A stretch of DNA of 64,000 bases, taken from assembly GCF_018398425.1 (NCBI RefSeq), contig NZ_JADPMV010000001.1, forward strand, positions 1,612,001 through 1,676,000, in the 5' to 3' direction. Below the pieces are notes generated by a model. The model was not told the DNA's origin. It made no database searches and was given only the letters and a program-made list of their open reading frames with translations. Positions 8,820 through 18,220 of the stretch are shown piece by piece; position 1 is the stretch's first letter; each line of letters starts with the position of its first letter. The stretch is from Pseudomonas lalucatii (GTDB lineage: Bacteria > Pseudomonadota > Gammaproteobacteria > Pseudomonadales > Pseudomonadaceae). Position numbers and translations under genes: made by a program.

Positions 8820-10502
8820 CTAGAGCGTGGAGAGAAACTCGCTTCCGGCCGCCTGCCACTGGGCGATATCCAGGCGAATGCGTTTCTTATCCAGCTTGCC
8901 GACACTGGTCTTGGGAATTTCGGTAACAAGGGCGATCTGGGTGGGAATCGCCCACTTGTTGATGTGTCCCTGCTCGACATAGGGCTTGAGATGCTCCTTG
9001 AGCCCCTTGGCGTCCAGCGCCTGCCCGGCCGCCAGCACCAGCAAGGCGAAGGGCCGCTCGCCCCACTGCGGGTCGGGCACCCCGACCACCGCCACTTCGC
9101 GCACGGCCGGATGGCGGCTGACCAGGTCTTCCAGCTCCAGGGAGGAGATCCACTCGCCGCCGGTCTTGATCACGTCCTTGATGCGGTCGCGAATGTCGAC
9201 GAAGCCCATGCCATCGAGCGTGGCGACGTCGCCGGTATGCAGCCAGCCGTGTTCCCACAGCTCCTCGCCCTTCTGCGCCTCGCGGAAGTAGCCCTGGGTC
9301 AGCCAGGGCGAGCGCAGCACCAGCTCGCCCTGGGTCTCGCCATCGGCCGGCAGCAGCTTGCCGTCGGCACTCATGATCGCCGCATCGACCAGAGGCACCG
9401 GCACCCCGGCCTTGATCCGGTAGGTAATGCGCTCGTCCTCGCTGCCGGCCAGCAATTCCTCGTTGATGTGCGCGCAGGCGATCAGCGGACAGGTTTCCGA
9501 CATGCCGTAGGCCGCGGTCAACTGGATGCCGCGGGCCTTGGCGGCGTCATACAGGGCGCGGTTCAGGGCGCTGCCGCCGATGATCATCTTCAGCCCGCCG
9601 AAGTCGTGGTCCTGGGCGCTTGGCGTGTTGAGCAGCATCTGCAGGATGGTCGGCACGCAGTGGGAGAAACTGACCTTCTCCTCCCTGATCAGGCGGCAGA
9701 GCATCTCCGGCTCGTAGCGGCCCGGATAGACCTGCTTGATGCCGAGCATCGTGGCCGCATAGGGGATGCCCCAGGCATGCACGTGGAACATCGGCGTGAT
9801 CGGCATATAGACGTCGTTGGTCCCCAACAGGCGCACACTGTCCAGGCTGCCGAGCACGCTGGCCTCGGCCAGGGTGTGCAGCACCAGCTGCCGATGAGTG
9901 AAGTACACGCCCTTGGGGTTGCCGGTGGTGCCGGTGGTGTAGAAGGTGGTGGCCACCGAGTTCTCGTCGAAGTCGGCGAACGCATAGCTGGTGCCCGCCG
10001 CCGCCAGCAGCTGCTCGTACTCCCCGACCAGCCCCGGCAGGTCGGCGCCGGTGTCCTCCGTGTCAGTCAGCAGCAGGGTCTTCTCGACCGTGGTCAGCTG
10101 ACCGGCGATGCCGTTGTAGAGGGGCACGAACTCGCTGTTGACCAGCACGAAGCGGTCCTCGGCATGGTTCATGGTGTAGAGGATCTGCTCCGGCGACAGG
10201 CGGATGTTGATGGTGTGCAGCACCGCACCGAGCATGGGGATGGCGAACATGCACTCGAGGTAGCGATGACTGTCCCAGTCCATCACCGCCACGGTGTCGC
10301 CGGCCTTGACCCCGACCGCCGTCAGCGCATTGGCCAGGCGGGCGACGCGCTCGTTGAAGGTCGCGTAGCTGTAGCGCATGCGATCGCGATAGACGATCTC
10401 CCGGGTCTTCTCGTAGCGCACCCCGGAAAGCAGCAGGCTCTTGATCAGCAGGGGAAATTGATAGGCATTGGTCGCGGGCGAAATGATGCGGGTTTGCAAC
10501 AT
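8820..10502 (-). CDS. AMP-dependent acyl-CoA synthetase (AlkK-like, medium/long chain)
   Basis: 560 aa, full length for the family. The AMP-binding signature YTTGTTGNPKG lies at residues 188-198, the adenylation motif TAAYGMSETCP around 335 and the LHTGD hinge near 420. The C-terminal KTSVGKLDKKRI provides the catalytic lysine. The family activates a carboxylic acid to the acyl-adenylate and then the CoA thioester in the cytoplasm. Overall sequence (for example IISPATNAYQFPLLIKSLL at the N-terminus) resembles AlkK-type medium-chain fatty acid ligases. It is in the same orientation as DUF1302/DUF1329 downstream, so it may belong to the same lipid-use module. Exact chain-length preference cannot be read from the sequence. 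Confidence 0.9.
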   Translation of the reverse strand: MLQTRIISPATNAYQFPLLIKSLLLSGVRYEKTREIVYRDRMRYSYATFNERVARLANALTAVGVKAGDTVAVMDWDSHRYLECMFAIPMLGAVLHTINIRLSPEQILYTMNHAEDRFVLVNSEFVPLYNGIAGQLTTVEKTLLLTDTEDTGADLPGLVGEYEQLLAAAGTSYAFADFDENSVATTFYTTGTTGNPKGVYFTHRQLVLHTLAEASVLGSLDSVRLLGTNDVYMPITPMFHVHAWGIPYAATMLGIKQVYPGRYEPEMLCRLIREEKVSFSHCVPTILQMLLNTPSAQDHDFGGLKMIIGGSALNRALYDAAKARGIQLTAAYGMSETCPLIACAHINEELLAGSEDERITYRIKAGVPVPLVDAAIMSADGKLLPADGETQGELVLRSPWLTQGYFREAQKGEELWEHGWLHTGDVATLDGMGFVDIRDRIKDVIKTGGEWISSLELEDLVSRHPAVREVAVVGVPDPQWGERPFALLVLAAGQALDAKGLKEHLKPYVEQGHINKWAIPTQIALVTEIPKTSVGKLDKKRIRLDIAQWQAAGSEFLSTL

Positions 10503-11127
10503 GGGGAGGCACCTTGTCTGCGGTCGTATCGGTTTCGGATGGTTATGACTCTAGGCCGCCAGCCTGACGCACAAATCAGTCAAAAGAATGAATTTGCCCA
10601 TGGCCGCAGGTTCCATGATGGTCGCGCACGCCCGCGCGGCCGAAAAATAGTTCCGTAGCGGTGGCGGCGAAGCCTCGCGCGCGACAGGCAAAGCGCGCTA
10701 GGCGCCGACATCGATCATCGACATCCGTCCTCGACTCGTCCCGCGCACGGCCGACGCGCGCCGCTGCCCAGGCGACTACAAATCATTACAAAGCCAGGGT
10801 CGCCCCCAAGCGGATTTCCTTCGATATTCGGAGGGACCGCCCCGGTGTCCTCCGGCTAATGCAGGCACTCGGCAATAACCACAAACGCTATGGATGGCAT
10901 GTGATGACCAGACGCTTCCCCAACGCCCCCCTCGCCTGCCCTCGCTCGACCGCCGCGCCCCTTCGCCGAACAGCGCGCGGCTTAGCCCCCGCGCAGAGGC
11001 TGTAACGCCTTTCGAATCACCAGTACCCGGAGCGCCCAGGCAGGGCCTCGGCGAGATTGGTTTCGCCCCGAGGACAGCGGTGAACTTAGCCTGGCCCAAC
11101 CTTAGACGCCGTCACAAGGAACCTGTC
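10503..11127. other. 625-base divergent intergenic region
   Basis: Separates two divergently transcribed acyl-CoA synthetase genes and must hold both promoters. It carries short open frames with arginine-rich, low-complexity translations that look like GC noise. I see no RNA gene, repeat or strong operator. Confidence 0.5.
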
Positions 11128-12957
11128 ATGGACACGACAAGCAGCGACATGATCACCTGGGCCAAGATGGCCAGAAAGGCCCCCCGCATCCTGCAGAGCC
11201 TGCCACGGGTGATCAGGGGGTTGAGGCTCTCCAAGGTCGCCTCGCCGACCCAGCCCTGCGGCCTGGGCTGGAGCTTCGAGCAGGCCGCGCAGCGCAACCC
11301 GGATGGCGCCGCGCTGCTGTACGAGGACAGCCGCTTCAGCTACCAGGAGATGAACCGGCGGGCCAATCGCATCGCCCACTATCTGGCCCAGCAGGGCATC
11401 GGCAAGGGCGAGGTACTGGGCATCTTTCTCGAGAACCGTCCGGAGCTGCTGCTCGTCGTGCTGGCCGCAGCCAAGCTCGGCGCCGTCAGCGCCATGCTCA
11501 ACACCTCGCAGACCCGCGACGTGCTGGCCCACAGCCTCAAGCTGGTCAACCCCGCCGCGGCGCTGGTCGGCGAGGAGCTGCTGGGGGCCTATGCCGAGGT
11601 GCGCGAACAGGTCGGCCTGGCGCCCGAGCGGACCTTCTTCGTCGCCGAGCACGGCGGCCAGACACCCGCCCCCGCGGGCTACCGGAATCTGCTGGAGGCG
11701 TCGTGCAACCAGCCCGAGCACAACCCGGCCAGCACCCAGCAGGTATTCGCCGACGACCCCTGCTTCTACATCTACACCTCGGGCACCACCGGCCTGCCCA
11801 AGGCCGGCATCTTCAAGCACGGGCGCTGGATGAAGACCCAGGCCGGCTTCGGCATCATCGCCCTGGACATGCGCCCCCATGACGTCCTCTACTGCACCCT
11901 GCCGCTCTACCACGGCACCGGCCTGTGCGTCTGCTGGGGCTCCGCGATGGCCGGCGCCGGCGCCCTGGCGATCCGCCGCAAGTTCAGCGCCAGCGCGTTC
12001 TGGGCGGACGTGCGCAAGTTCCGCTCCACCACCATCGGCTATGTCGGCGAGCTCTGCCGCTACCTGCTGGACCAGCCGACGCGCCCGGACGACGCGGACA
12101 ACCCGGTGGTGAAGATGGTCGGCAACGGCCTGCGCCCTGGCGTCGGCACCCCGTTCAAGGCGCGCTTCGGCATCGATCATGTCTGCGAGTTCTATGCCGC
12201 CAGCGAAGGCAATATCGGTTTCAGCAACGTGCTCAACTTCGACAACACCATAGGTTTTTCCCTGATGTCCTGGGCCCTGGTCGAATACGACCAGGAGAAA
12301 GGCGAGCCGGTGCGCGACCACCGCGGCTTTCTCAAGCGGGTGGCCAAGGGCGGCCAGGGTCTACTGCTGGCGAAGGTCGACGACAAGGCGCCACTGGACG
12401 GCTACACCGACCCGGAGAAGACGCGCCAGGTCCTCCTGCAGGATGTGTTCGAGCAGGGCGACCGCTACTTCAATACCGGCGACATGCTGCGCGACATCGG
12501 CTGGGGCCACGCCCAATTCGTCGACCGCCTGGGCGACACCTTCCGCTGGAAGGGCGAGAACGTGTCGACCACCGAGGTGGAGAACCTGCTGGTCCAGCAC
12601 CCGCGGATCGCCGAGGCGGTGGTCTATGGCGTCGAGGTGCCCAACACCAACGGTCGCGCCGGCATGGCCGCGCTGACCCTGGCCGATGCCGAGCAGCCCC
12701 TGGACATGGACGACCTGCTGCGCTTCGCCCAGGGCAAGCTGCCACCCTATGCCGTGCCGCTGTTCATCCGCCTGCGGCCGGGCATGGAGACCACCGGTAC
12801 CTTCAAGTACCAGAAGAAGACCCTCAGGCAACAGGCGTTCGACCCCGGGCAAAGCAACGGCGAGCCGGTCTACGCCTGGCTACCCGGCACCGACGGCTAC
12901 CGTCTGCTGGACGCGGCGCTGTTCCAGGCCATAGGTGCGGGCCGGCACCGCTACTGA
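11128..12957 (+). CDS. FATP-like long/very-long-chain acyl-CoA synthetase
   Basis: 609 aa from the ATG at 11128, which has AAGGA seven bases upstream; an open frame extends 78 codons further 5' but has no initiation signal. The AMP-binding loop YTSGTTGLPKAG lies near residue 215. The FATP-type segments VCEFYAASEGN and GDTFRWKGENVSTTEVE are present, as is the C-terminal TGTFKYQKKTLR. Such enzymes activate long or very long chain fatty acids (or bile-acid/sterol-like acids) and can couple uptake to thioesterification. It is divergent from the AlkK-like gene, so the two ligases share one intergenic control region. Confidence 0.9.
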   Translation: MDTTSSDMITWAKMARKAPRILQSLPRVIRGLRLSKVASPTQPCGLGWSFEQAAQRNPDGAALLYEDSRFSYQEMNRRANRIAHYLAQQGIGKGEVLGIFLENRPELLLVVLAAAKLGAVSAMLNTSQTRDVLAHSLKLVNPAAALVGEELLGAYAEVREQVGLAPERTFFVAEHGGQTPAPAGYRNLLEASCNQPEHNPASTQQVFADDPCFYIYTSGTTGLPKAGIFKHGRWMKTQAGFGIIALDMRPHDVLYCTLPLYHGTGLCVCWGSAMAGAGALAIRRKFSASAFWADVRKFRSTTIGYVGELCRYLLDQPTRPDDADNPVVKMVGNGLRPGVGTPFKARFGIDHVCEFYAASEGNIGFSNVLNFDNTIGFSLMSWALVEYDQEKGEPVRDHRGFLKRVAKGGQGLLLAKVDDKAPLDGYTDPEKTRQVLLQDVFEQGDRYFNTGDMLRDIGWGHAQFVDRLGDTFRWKGENVSTTEVENLLVQHPRIAEAVVYGVEVPNTNGRAGMAALTLADAEQPLDMDDLLRFAQGKLPPYAVPLFIRLRPGMETTGTFKYQKKTLRQQAFDPGQSNGEPVYAWLPGTDGYRLLDAALFQAIGAGRHRY

Positions 12958-12973
12958 GGCGAACGCAGCGACC

Positions 12974-13000
12974 AGGGGCGCCCGCCGGATTGGCGCCCCT
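12974..13000. terminator. hairpin between convergent genes
   Basis: Perfect 9-bp stem (12974-12982 with 12992-13000) between the stops of two convergent genes. No clear U-tract on either side, so terminator function is probable but not certain. Confidence 0.5.
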
Positions 13001-13010
13001 CGGCTGGCGC

Positions 13011-13640
13011 TCAGCGCATCTCGCTGAACGCCAGCTTCACCCCCAGCCCCACCAGCACCGCCCCGGTCAGGCGGTCGAACCAATGGCCGAGCCGGGCGAA
13101 TCCGGCGCGCACCCGTGCCTGGCTGAACAGCAGCGACACCAGGCAGAACCACAGCGCCGTGGCCGCGGCCAGATAGAGACCGTAGCCGGCCTGCACGGCC
13201 AGCGGCGTATGCGGGTCGATCACCACGGTGAACAGCGACAGGAAGAACAGCGTGGCCTTGGGGTTCAGGCCATTGGTGACGAAGCCGGTGACGAAGGCCG
13301 CGCCGGCCGTCCGCCCTCCCGCCCCGGCCCCCGGATCGGTGCTGGCCGGCCCGGCGGCCTTGGCCCGCAGCGCGCGAATGCCGATGTACAGCAGGTAGGC
13401 CGCCGCCAGCCATTTCAGCGCATTGAACAGCACGATCGACTGCGACACGATCAGGCCGATGCCCAGCAAGGAATACGCCACGTGCACGAAGATGCCGGCG
13501 CCCACCCCCAGGGCGGTGAAGATGCCGGCGCGCCGTCCATAGGCCACGCTCTCGCGCACGACGATGGCGAAGTCCGGTCCGGGGCTGGCCACGGCCAGCA
13601 GATGGATCAGCGCCACGGTGAGAAATTCAGTCCAGTACAT
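13011..13640 (-). CDS. LysE/RhtB family amino-acid exporter
   Basis: 209 aa inner-membrane protein with about six hydrophobic segments. The N-terminal PGPDFAIVVRESVAYGRRAG matches the conserved LysE/RhtB signature (PGP...V...S...G...G). Family members export amino acids or homoserine lactone-type compounds using the proton gradient. The substrate is not predictable. It is divergently oriented from the D-2-hydroxyacid dehydrogenase gene starting at 13720. Confidence 0.9.
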   Translation of the reverse strand: MYWTEFLTVALIHLLAVASPGPDFAIVVRESVAYGRRAGIFTALGVGAGIFVHVAYSLLGIGLIVSQSIVLFNALKWLAAAYLLYIGIRALRAKAAGPASTDPGAGAGGRTAGAAFVTGFVTNGLNPKATLFFLSLFTVVIDPHTPLAVQAGYGLYLAAATALWFCLVSLLFSQARVRAGFARLGHWFDRLTGAVLVGLGVKLAFSEMR

Positions 13641-13719
13641 CGAGCCTCCGCGACGTCATTCGGGTCTGTTAGGCTCGCCACATTACCCCTCGCCTGGACA
13701 GTTAGGAAAGGTACAGCTG

Positions 13720-14685
13720 ATGAGCAACAACAGCCTCGCGGTATTTCTCGACCACCGTTCACTCGACCTCGGCGACCTCGACCTGTCCCCCCTCGAACAG
13801 TGTTTCGCCGACCTGCAACTGCACGCCCAGAGCACCCCGGAGCAGGTCATCGAGCGGCTGCAGGGCGCCCAGGTGGCCATCAGCAACAAGGTTGCGCTCG
13901 ACGCCGCGACCCTTGCCGCCTGCCCCGAGCTGCGCCTGGTGCTGGTCGCGGCCACCGGCACCAACAACGTCGACCTGGGCGCGGCCCGCGCCCGGGGCAT
14001 CACCGTGAGCAACTGCCAGGGCTACGGCACGCCTTCGGTGGCCCAGCACACCCTGATGCTGCTGCTGGCCCTGGCCACGCGCCTGCCGGACTACCAGCAG
14101 GACATCCGCGCCGGACGCTGGCAGCAGGCGCAGCAGTTCTGCCTGCTGGACCACCCCATAGTCGAGCTGGAGGGCAAGACCCTCGGCCTGCTCGGCCACG
14201 GCGAACTGGGCGGCGCGGTGGCCCGCCTGGCCGAGGCCTTCGGCATGCGCGTGCTGCTCGGCCAGCTGCCGGGACGCCCGCCCCGGCAGGACCGCCTGCC
14301 CCTGGACGAACTGCTGCCCCGGGTCGACGCCCTGAGCCTGCACTGCCCGCTGAACGCGGCGACCGAGAACCTGATCGGCGAGTACGAGCTGAGCCTGATG
14401 AAGCCGGGGGCCTTCCTGGTCAACACCGCCCGCGGCGGCCTGGTCGACGAACAGGCCCTGGCCGACGCCCTGCGCCGCGGCCACCTGGGCGGTGCCGCCT
14501 GCGACGTGCTGACCCAGGAGCCGCCGCGCAACGGCAATCCCCTGCTGGCCGCCGATGTCCCGCGCCTGATCGTCACCCCCCACAGCGCCTGGGGCAGCCG
14601 CGAGGCCCGCCAGCGCATCGTCATGCAGCTGGCGGAGAACGCCCAGGCGTTCTTCGCCGGTGCGCCGCGCCGGGTAGTCGGCTAA
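13720..14685 (+). CDS. D-2-hydroxyacid dehydrogenase (glycerate dehydrogenase-like)
   Basis: 321 aa from the ATG at 13720, preceded by AGGAAAG; longer frames start inside the divergent lysE gene. It carries the NAD-binding GLLGHGELGGAVA. The catalytic Arg is in NTARGGLVDE, the Glu in LTQEPP and the His in VTPHSAWGS. The family reduces 2-oxoacids such as hydroxypyruvate or glyoxylate to D-2-hydroxyacids in the cytoplasm. The closest look is to HprA-type glycerate dehydrogenases. It lies 27 bases upstream of rsmC and may be co-transcribed with it. Confidence 0.9.
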   Translation: MSNNSLAVFLDHRSLDLGDLDLSPLEQCFADLQLHAQSTPEQVIERLQGAQVAISNKVALDAATLAACPELRLVLVAATGTNNVDLGAARARGITVSNCQGYGTPSVAQHTLMLLLALATRLPDYQQDIRAGRWQQAQQFCLLDHPIVELEGKTLGLLGHGELGGAVARLAEAFGMRVLLGQLPGRPPRQDRLPLDELLPRVDALSLHCPLNAATENLIGEYELSLMKPGAFLVNTARGGLVDEQALADALRRGHLGGAACDVLTQEPPRNGNPLLAADVPRLIVTPHSAWGSREARQRIVMQLAENAQAFFAGAPRRVVG

Positions 14686-14712
14686 GCTTCGCGGCTTTTG
14701 CGAGGAGCGCTT

Positions 14713-15711
14713 ATGGACCCGCGAAGCGAAGTGCTGCTGCGCCAGGCCGAACTCTTTGCCGGCGCCACCCTGCTGGCCGGCCTGCCGGCCGACGATCTGC
14801 TCGGCCAGCTGCCCGCGGCCCACGGCTGGAGCTGGCATGCCGGCGAGCAGGCGGCCCTGGCCGGCCGCTTTGCCGGGCGCAGCCAGTTCGGCGTCAACCC
14901 GCCGGAGCACGGGTTCGACGCCGCGGTGCTGTTCCTGCCGAAGTCCCGCGAGCTGACCGACTACCTGCTCGCCGCCCTGGCCGCCCGCCTGGCCGGCCGG
15001 CCGCTGTTCCTGGTCGGCGAGAAGCGCGCCGGCATCGAACGGGCGGCCAAGCAGCTGGCCGCCTTCGGCACGCCGCGCAAGCTCGACAGCGCCCGCCACT
15101 GCCAACTGTGGCAGGTGCAGGTGGAACAGGCGCCTTCCCCCCCCGACCTGCAGGCCCTGGCGCGACGCTACGACCTGCAGCTGGCCGATGGCCCGCTGAC
15201 CGTGGTCAGCCTGCCGGGGGTGTTCAGCCATGGTCGCCTGGACGTCGGCAGCGCCCTGCTGCTGCAGCATCTGGAGCAGCTGCCGGCCGGCCACCTGCTG
15301 GACTTCGGCTGCGGCGCCGGCGTGCTCGGCGCCACCCTGAAACGGCGCTACCCCGACAGCCGGGTGACGCTGCTGGATGTCGACGCCTTCGCCGTGGCCA
15401 GCAGCCGCCTGACCCTGAGCGCGAACGGCCTGGAGGCCGAAGTCATCAGCGGCGACGGCATCGAGGCCGCGCCCCGGGGCCTGAGCGCCATCCTCAGCAA
15501 CCCGCCCTTCCACCAGGGCGTCCACACCCACTACCAGGCCACCGAGCAACTGCTGCGCCAGGCCGCCCAGCACCTGCAGCCCAACGGCCAGCTGCGCCTG
15601 GTGGCCAACAGCTTCCTCAAGTACCCGCCGCTGATCGAGCAGCATCTGGGCCCCTGCCAGACCCTGGCCGAGGCCAACGGCTTTCGCGTCTACCGCGCCA
15701 GCCCCCGCTGA
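14713..15711 (+). CDS. rsmC: 16S rRNA (guanine-1207-N2)-methyltransferase RsmC
   Basis: 332 aa from the ATG at 14713, with GAGGAG six bases upstream. The N-terminal half is the degenerate methyltransferase-like domain of RsmC. The C-terminal half carries the SAM-binding [12 protein letters not shown] (about 195-206) and the catalytic NPPF motif within [12 protein letters not shown]. By family it methylates G1207 of 16S rRNA in the assembled 30S subunit. Length agrees with characterised RsmC (about 340 aa). Confidence 0.93.
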   Translation: MDPRSEVLLRQAELFAGATLLAGLPADDLLGQLPAAHGWSWHAGEQAALAGRFAGRSQFGVNPPEHGFDAAVLFLPKSRELTDYLLAALAARLAGRPLFLVGEKRAGIERAAKQLAAFGTPRKLDSARHCQLWQVQVEQAPSPPDLQALARRYDLQLADGPLTVVSLPGVFSHGRLDVGSALLLQHLEQLPAGHLLDFGCGAGVLGATLKRRYPDSRVTLLDVDAFAVASSRLTLSANGLEAEVISGDGIEAAPRGLSAILSNPPFHQGVHTHYQATEQLLRQAAQHLQPNGQLRLVANSFLKYPPLIEQHLGPCQTLAEANGFRVYRASPR

Positions 15712-15759
15712 GCAGGCAGATCGGCCTTGCCCGCAGCCGGTCGACTGGGCACAATGCGC

Positions 15760-15981
15760 CCGTCCTAGGGGAGTAGTCTCCCGCGAGCGCCGGTTGCAGC
15801 GCCCGCCCGGCGCGCGTCAACATACTTGGTCAACCGACCATGGCGCGCGCGACCCGAGGTCCGCCCAGGCGGACCGGCAGATTGTCAGCCACCCGCCCAG
15901 GGGGCGCGGCAGGTGCCGGGGTTTGACAAGACCTATGACACGCACACCTCACCCGGGGCGGGAAGGTCGTACGTGTCATAG
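15760..15981 (+). promoter_or_regulatory. yybP-ykoY manganese riboswitch
   Basis: The leader of the UPF0016 gene contains the two near-invariant loops of the yybP-ykoY aptamer: GGGGAGTAG at 15768-15776 and CGTCAACATACTTGG around 15816-15830. They are separated by GC-rich paired segments, as in mntP and alx leaders. Downstream, CTATGACACG (15933-15942) is perfectly complementary to CGTGTCATAG (15972-15981). This stem ends 29 bases before the start codon and is a plausible expression platform. The aptamer binds Mn(II) and turns on export genes; the downstream gene is of the Mn-export-associated family, which agrees. Exact 5' and 3' limits are approximate. Confidence 0.85.
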
Positions 15982-16010
15982 CCGAGTCGACCCGCCCCTC
16001 TGGAACTTCG

Positions 16011-16595
16011 ATGCTGGAATCCCTGTTCGTCCCCACCCTGATCGTCGCCCTGGCCGAAATCGGCGACAAGACGCAGCTGCTCGCCCTGTTGCTGGCCGCG
16101 CGCTTTCGTCGTCCCTGGCCGATCATCGCCGGCATCCTCGCCGCCACCCTGGCCAATCATTTCGCCGCCGGCGCCCTCGGCACCTGGGTCGCCGGCCTGT
16201 TCTCGCCCGCTCAACTGGGCTGGAGCCTCGCCGTCAGCTTCGCCGCGGTGGCCCTGTGGACGCTGATCCCCGACCGCCTGGACGATGACGAAGGCGCCCG
16301 ACTCAAGCGCCATGGCGCCTTCCTCACCACCCTGATCGCCTTCTTCCTCGCCGAGATGGGCGACAAGACCCAGGTCGCCACCGTGATGCTGGCCGCGCAA
16401 TACCCGCACTTCGTGCTGGTGGTGCTCGGCACCACCCTCGGCATGCTACTGGCCAACGTGCCGGTGGTGCTGGTCGGCGACTTCGCCGCCGAGCGCCTGC
16501 CGCTGGCCCTGATCCGTCGCCTGGCCGCCGCTGCCTTCGCCGCACTGGCGCTCTACGCCGGCTACCAGGCGCTGCAGCTCGGCGGCCTGGCCTGA
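16011..16595 (+). CDS. UPF0016/TMEM165-Gdt1 family manganese exporter (MneA-like)
   Basis: 194 aa membrane protein with two homologous halves, each bearing the family signature E-x-G-D-K-T (AEIGDKTQ near residue 15 and AEMGDKTQ near residue 115). These acidic motifs form the cation path. The family exports Mn(II) (bacterial MneA/MneP-type role) or exchanges Ca/Mn for protons. The yybP-ykoY riboswitch in its leader supports a Mn-induced efflux role. The ribosome binding site is weak (CTGGAAC), which fits translation control through the leader. Confidence 0.9.
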   Translation: MLESLFVPTLIVALAEIGDKTQLLALLLAARFRRPWPIIAGILAATLANHFAAGALGTWVAGLFSPAQLGWSLAVSFAAVALWTLIPDRLDDDEGARLKRHGAFLTTLIAFFLAEMGDKTQVATVMLAAQYPHFVLVVLGTTLGMLLANVPVVLVGDFAAERLPLALIRRLAAAAFAALALYAGYQALQLGGLA

Positions 16596-16704
16596 ACCCG
16601 GCGCAGCGCTGCGGGGAGGCGCCCCGGCCGATACCCAGCCGGGGCGGCGACTGATATCCTGCGCAAGATCTTGCTCAGTCTCATCGCACGTCATGGAGGG
16701 CGTC

Positions 16705-17148
16705 ATGTCATTGGAAGAACGGAAGAAACTGGTTCGTCGACATATCGACCTGTCATGGAACAAGGGCCACCTGGCCCTGGTGGAACAGCTGCACAGCCAG
16801 GACTTCCTGTACAAGAGCTCCTTCGCCGGACGCCCGCTGAGCAGCCGCTCGTTCGCCCAGCTGGTGCAGGACATTCGCCGCGCCATGCCGGATCTGGAGG
16901 TGGTGGTCGAGGAGTGCATCGCCGAGGGCGACAAGGTGGTCACCTGGAGCACCCTGATCGGCACCATCGAACAACCGGCCCTGGGCTACCCACCGAGCGA
17001 CAAGGTGCTGAGCATCTCGGCCATGGCCTTCTGGACGCTGACCCCCGCCAACGAGGTCCGGGAAATCTGCACCATGTTCGACATGGAGAGCTTCCGCGCC
17101 CAGCTCGGGCTGGACGCCCGCCCCTACGCGGAAAAGGCCCTGCCCTGA
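16705..17148 (+). CDS. SnoaL-like polyketide cyclase/ester cyclase family protein
   Basis: 147 aa from the ATG at 16705 (GGAGG six bases upstream, itself overlapping an earlier in-frame ATG at 16693). Segments such as VEQLHSQDFLYKSS, MPDLEVVVEECIAEGDKVVTW and VREICTMFDM match the NTF2-like SnoaL/ester-cyclase group. Members range from cyclases to proteins of unknown role; nothing nearby identifies a substrate. It is convergent with the epimerase gene, seven bases away. Confidence 0.75.
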   Translation: MSLEERKKLVRRHIDLSWNKGHLALVEQLHSQDFLYKSSFAGRPLSSRSFAQLVQDIRRAMPDLEVVVEECIAEGDKVVTWSTLIGTIEQPALGYPPSDKVLSISAMAFWTLTPANEVREICTMFDMESFRAQLGLDARPYAEKALP

Positions 17149-17154
17149 GGGCAC

Positions 17155-18144
17155 TCAGCCCTCGATATAGCCGTTCTCGCGAAACCACTGGATGGCCCGC
17201 AACAGGGTGTCATCCAGGGACTGCACGGCGACGAAGCCGAGTTCCTCGCGCGCCTTGCTGCCGTCGAGGTATTGCCCCCCCGCCATCACCGCCAGCGCCG
17301 TATCGTCCAGCAAGGGCGCGCGGCCGGTCAGCCGATAGCGCAACCGCCCCAGCGCCGCCACGCCCCGGGCCAGCGCCAGCGGCATCGGTCGCGGCGCCGC
17401 CACGCCCAGCAACGCGGCGATGCGCGCGGTGAGTTCGGCCAGCTGGATATTCTGCCCGGTGAGCAGATAGCGCTCGCCCACCCGGCCGCGCTCCAGGGCC
17501 AGCAACAACCCGCGCCCGGCCTCCGCCGCGTCGATCAGGTTGCGCGCCCCCGGCACGAAGTAGCGCATCGCGCCGCTGGCGATCGCGGTGATCAGCCGCC
17601 CGGTACTCGGGCCGACGTCGAAGGCGCCGAGGGTCATCCCCGGAATCGCTATCACCACCGGCAGACCGCAGCGGGCCTGCTCGCGGGCCTGCTCGTCGAG
17701 GGCCCACTTGCACAGCAGGTAGGCATTGCGCCAGTGCGGCATGCCCTCGTAGAACAGCCCTTCGTGCCCGGCCAGCCCCTGCGGATGCCGCGGCAGGGCG
17801 ATGGCCGCCCCGACATAGAGGATGCGCGGCACCTCCACCGCCTGGCAGGCGGCATAGAAGTGATTGCTCTGGTCCAGCGCACTGGCCACCTCGTCCTGCC
17901 AGCGCCGCGGCGGGCCCGGGTAGTGGCCGGCGCAGAACAGCACACCGTCGACCCCATCCAGCGCCCGGCACAGCTCGGCATGGTCGAACAGTTCGGCGGC
18001 CCGGCACTCGGCACCGAGATAGGCGAGCCGCTCGATGCGCGTGGAGGGACGATGGATCAGCCGCGGCTGATGGCCCGCCGCCTTGATGGCGCGGGCGGCA
18101 TGATGGCCCAGCAGGCCGGTGGCACCGAGCACGGCGAATTTCAC
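17155..18144 (-). CDS. NAD-dependent epimerase/dehydratase family protein
   Basis: 329 aa extended short-chain dehydrogenase. The Rossmann motif GATGLLGHHAA is at residues 8-18. The active-site pair is in NAYLLCKWALDE (Y..(x)3..K). The sequence reads like the atypical dihydroflavonol-reductase/NmrA-like subgroup that acts on sugar or steroid-type substrates, but the substrate is unknown. It may be co-transcribed with the M48 protease gene upstream (76-base gap). Confidence 0.85.
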   Translation of the reverse strand: MKFAVLGATGLLGHHAARAIKAAGHQPRLIHRPSTRIERLAYLGAECRAAELFDHAELCRALDGVDGVLFCAGHYPGPPRRWQDEVASALDQSNHFYAACQAVEVPRILYVGAAIALPRHPQGLAGHEGLFYEGMPHWRNAYLLCKWALDEQAREQARCGLPVVIAIPGMTLGAFDVGPSTGRLITAIASGAMRYFVPGARNLIDAAEAGRGLLLALERGRVGERYLLTGQNIQLAELTARIAALLGVAAPRPMPLALARGVAALGRLRYRLTGRAPLLDDTALAVMAGGQYLDGSKAREELGFVAVQSLDDTLLRAIQWFRENGYIEG

Positions 18145-18220
18145 GACCGCTCCTTGCGCAAGAAAAACCGAAACGCCCGGAGCCGGATAGCGGTCGCCGG
18201 ACGCAGGGGCCCCGCCGAGA

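Noticed and set aside
10661..11005. 114-codon frame between the two acyl-CoA ligases
   Set aside because: Arg/Ala-rich low-complexity translation with no ribosome site; looks like GC noise.
11925..15776. Very long plus-strand open frame of about 1280 codons
   Set aside because: It is an out-of-frame reading across the FATP-like ligase, lysE, dehydrogenase and rsmC genes in high-GC DNA; composition is Arg/Pro/Gly-rich with no domain.
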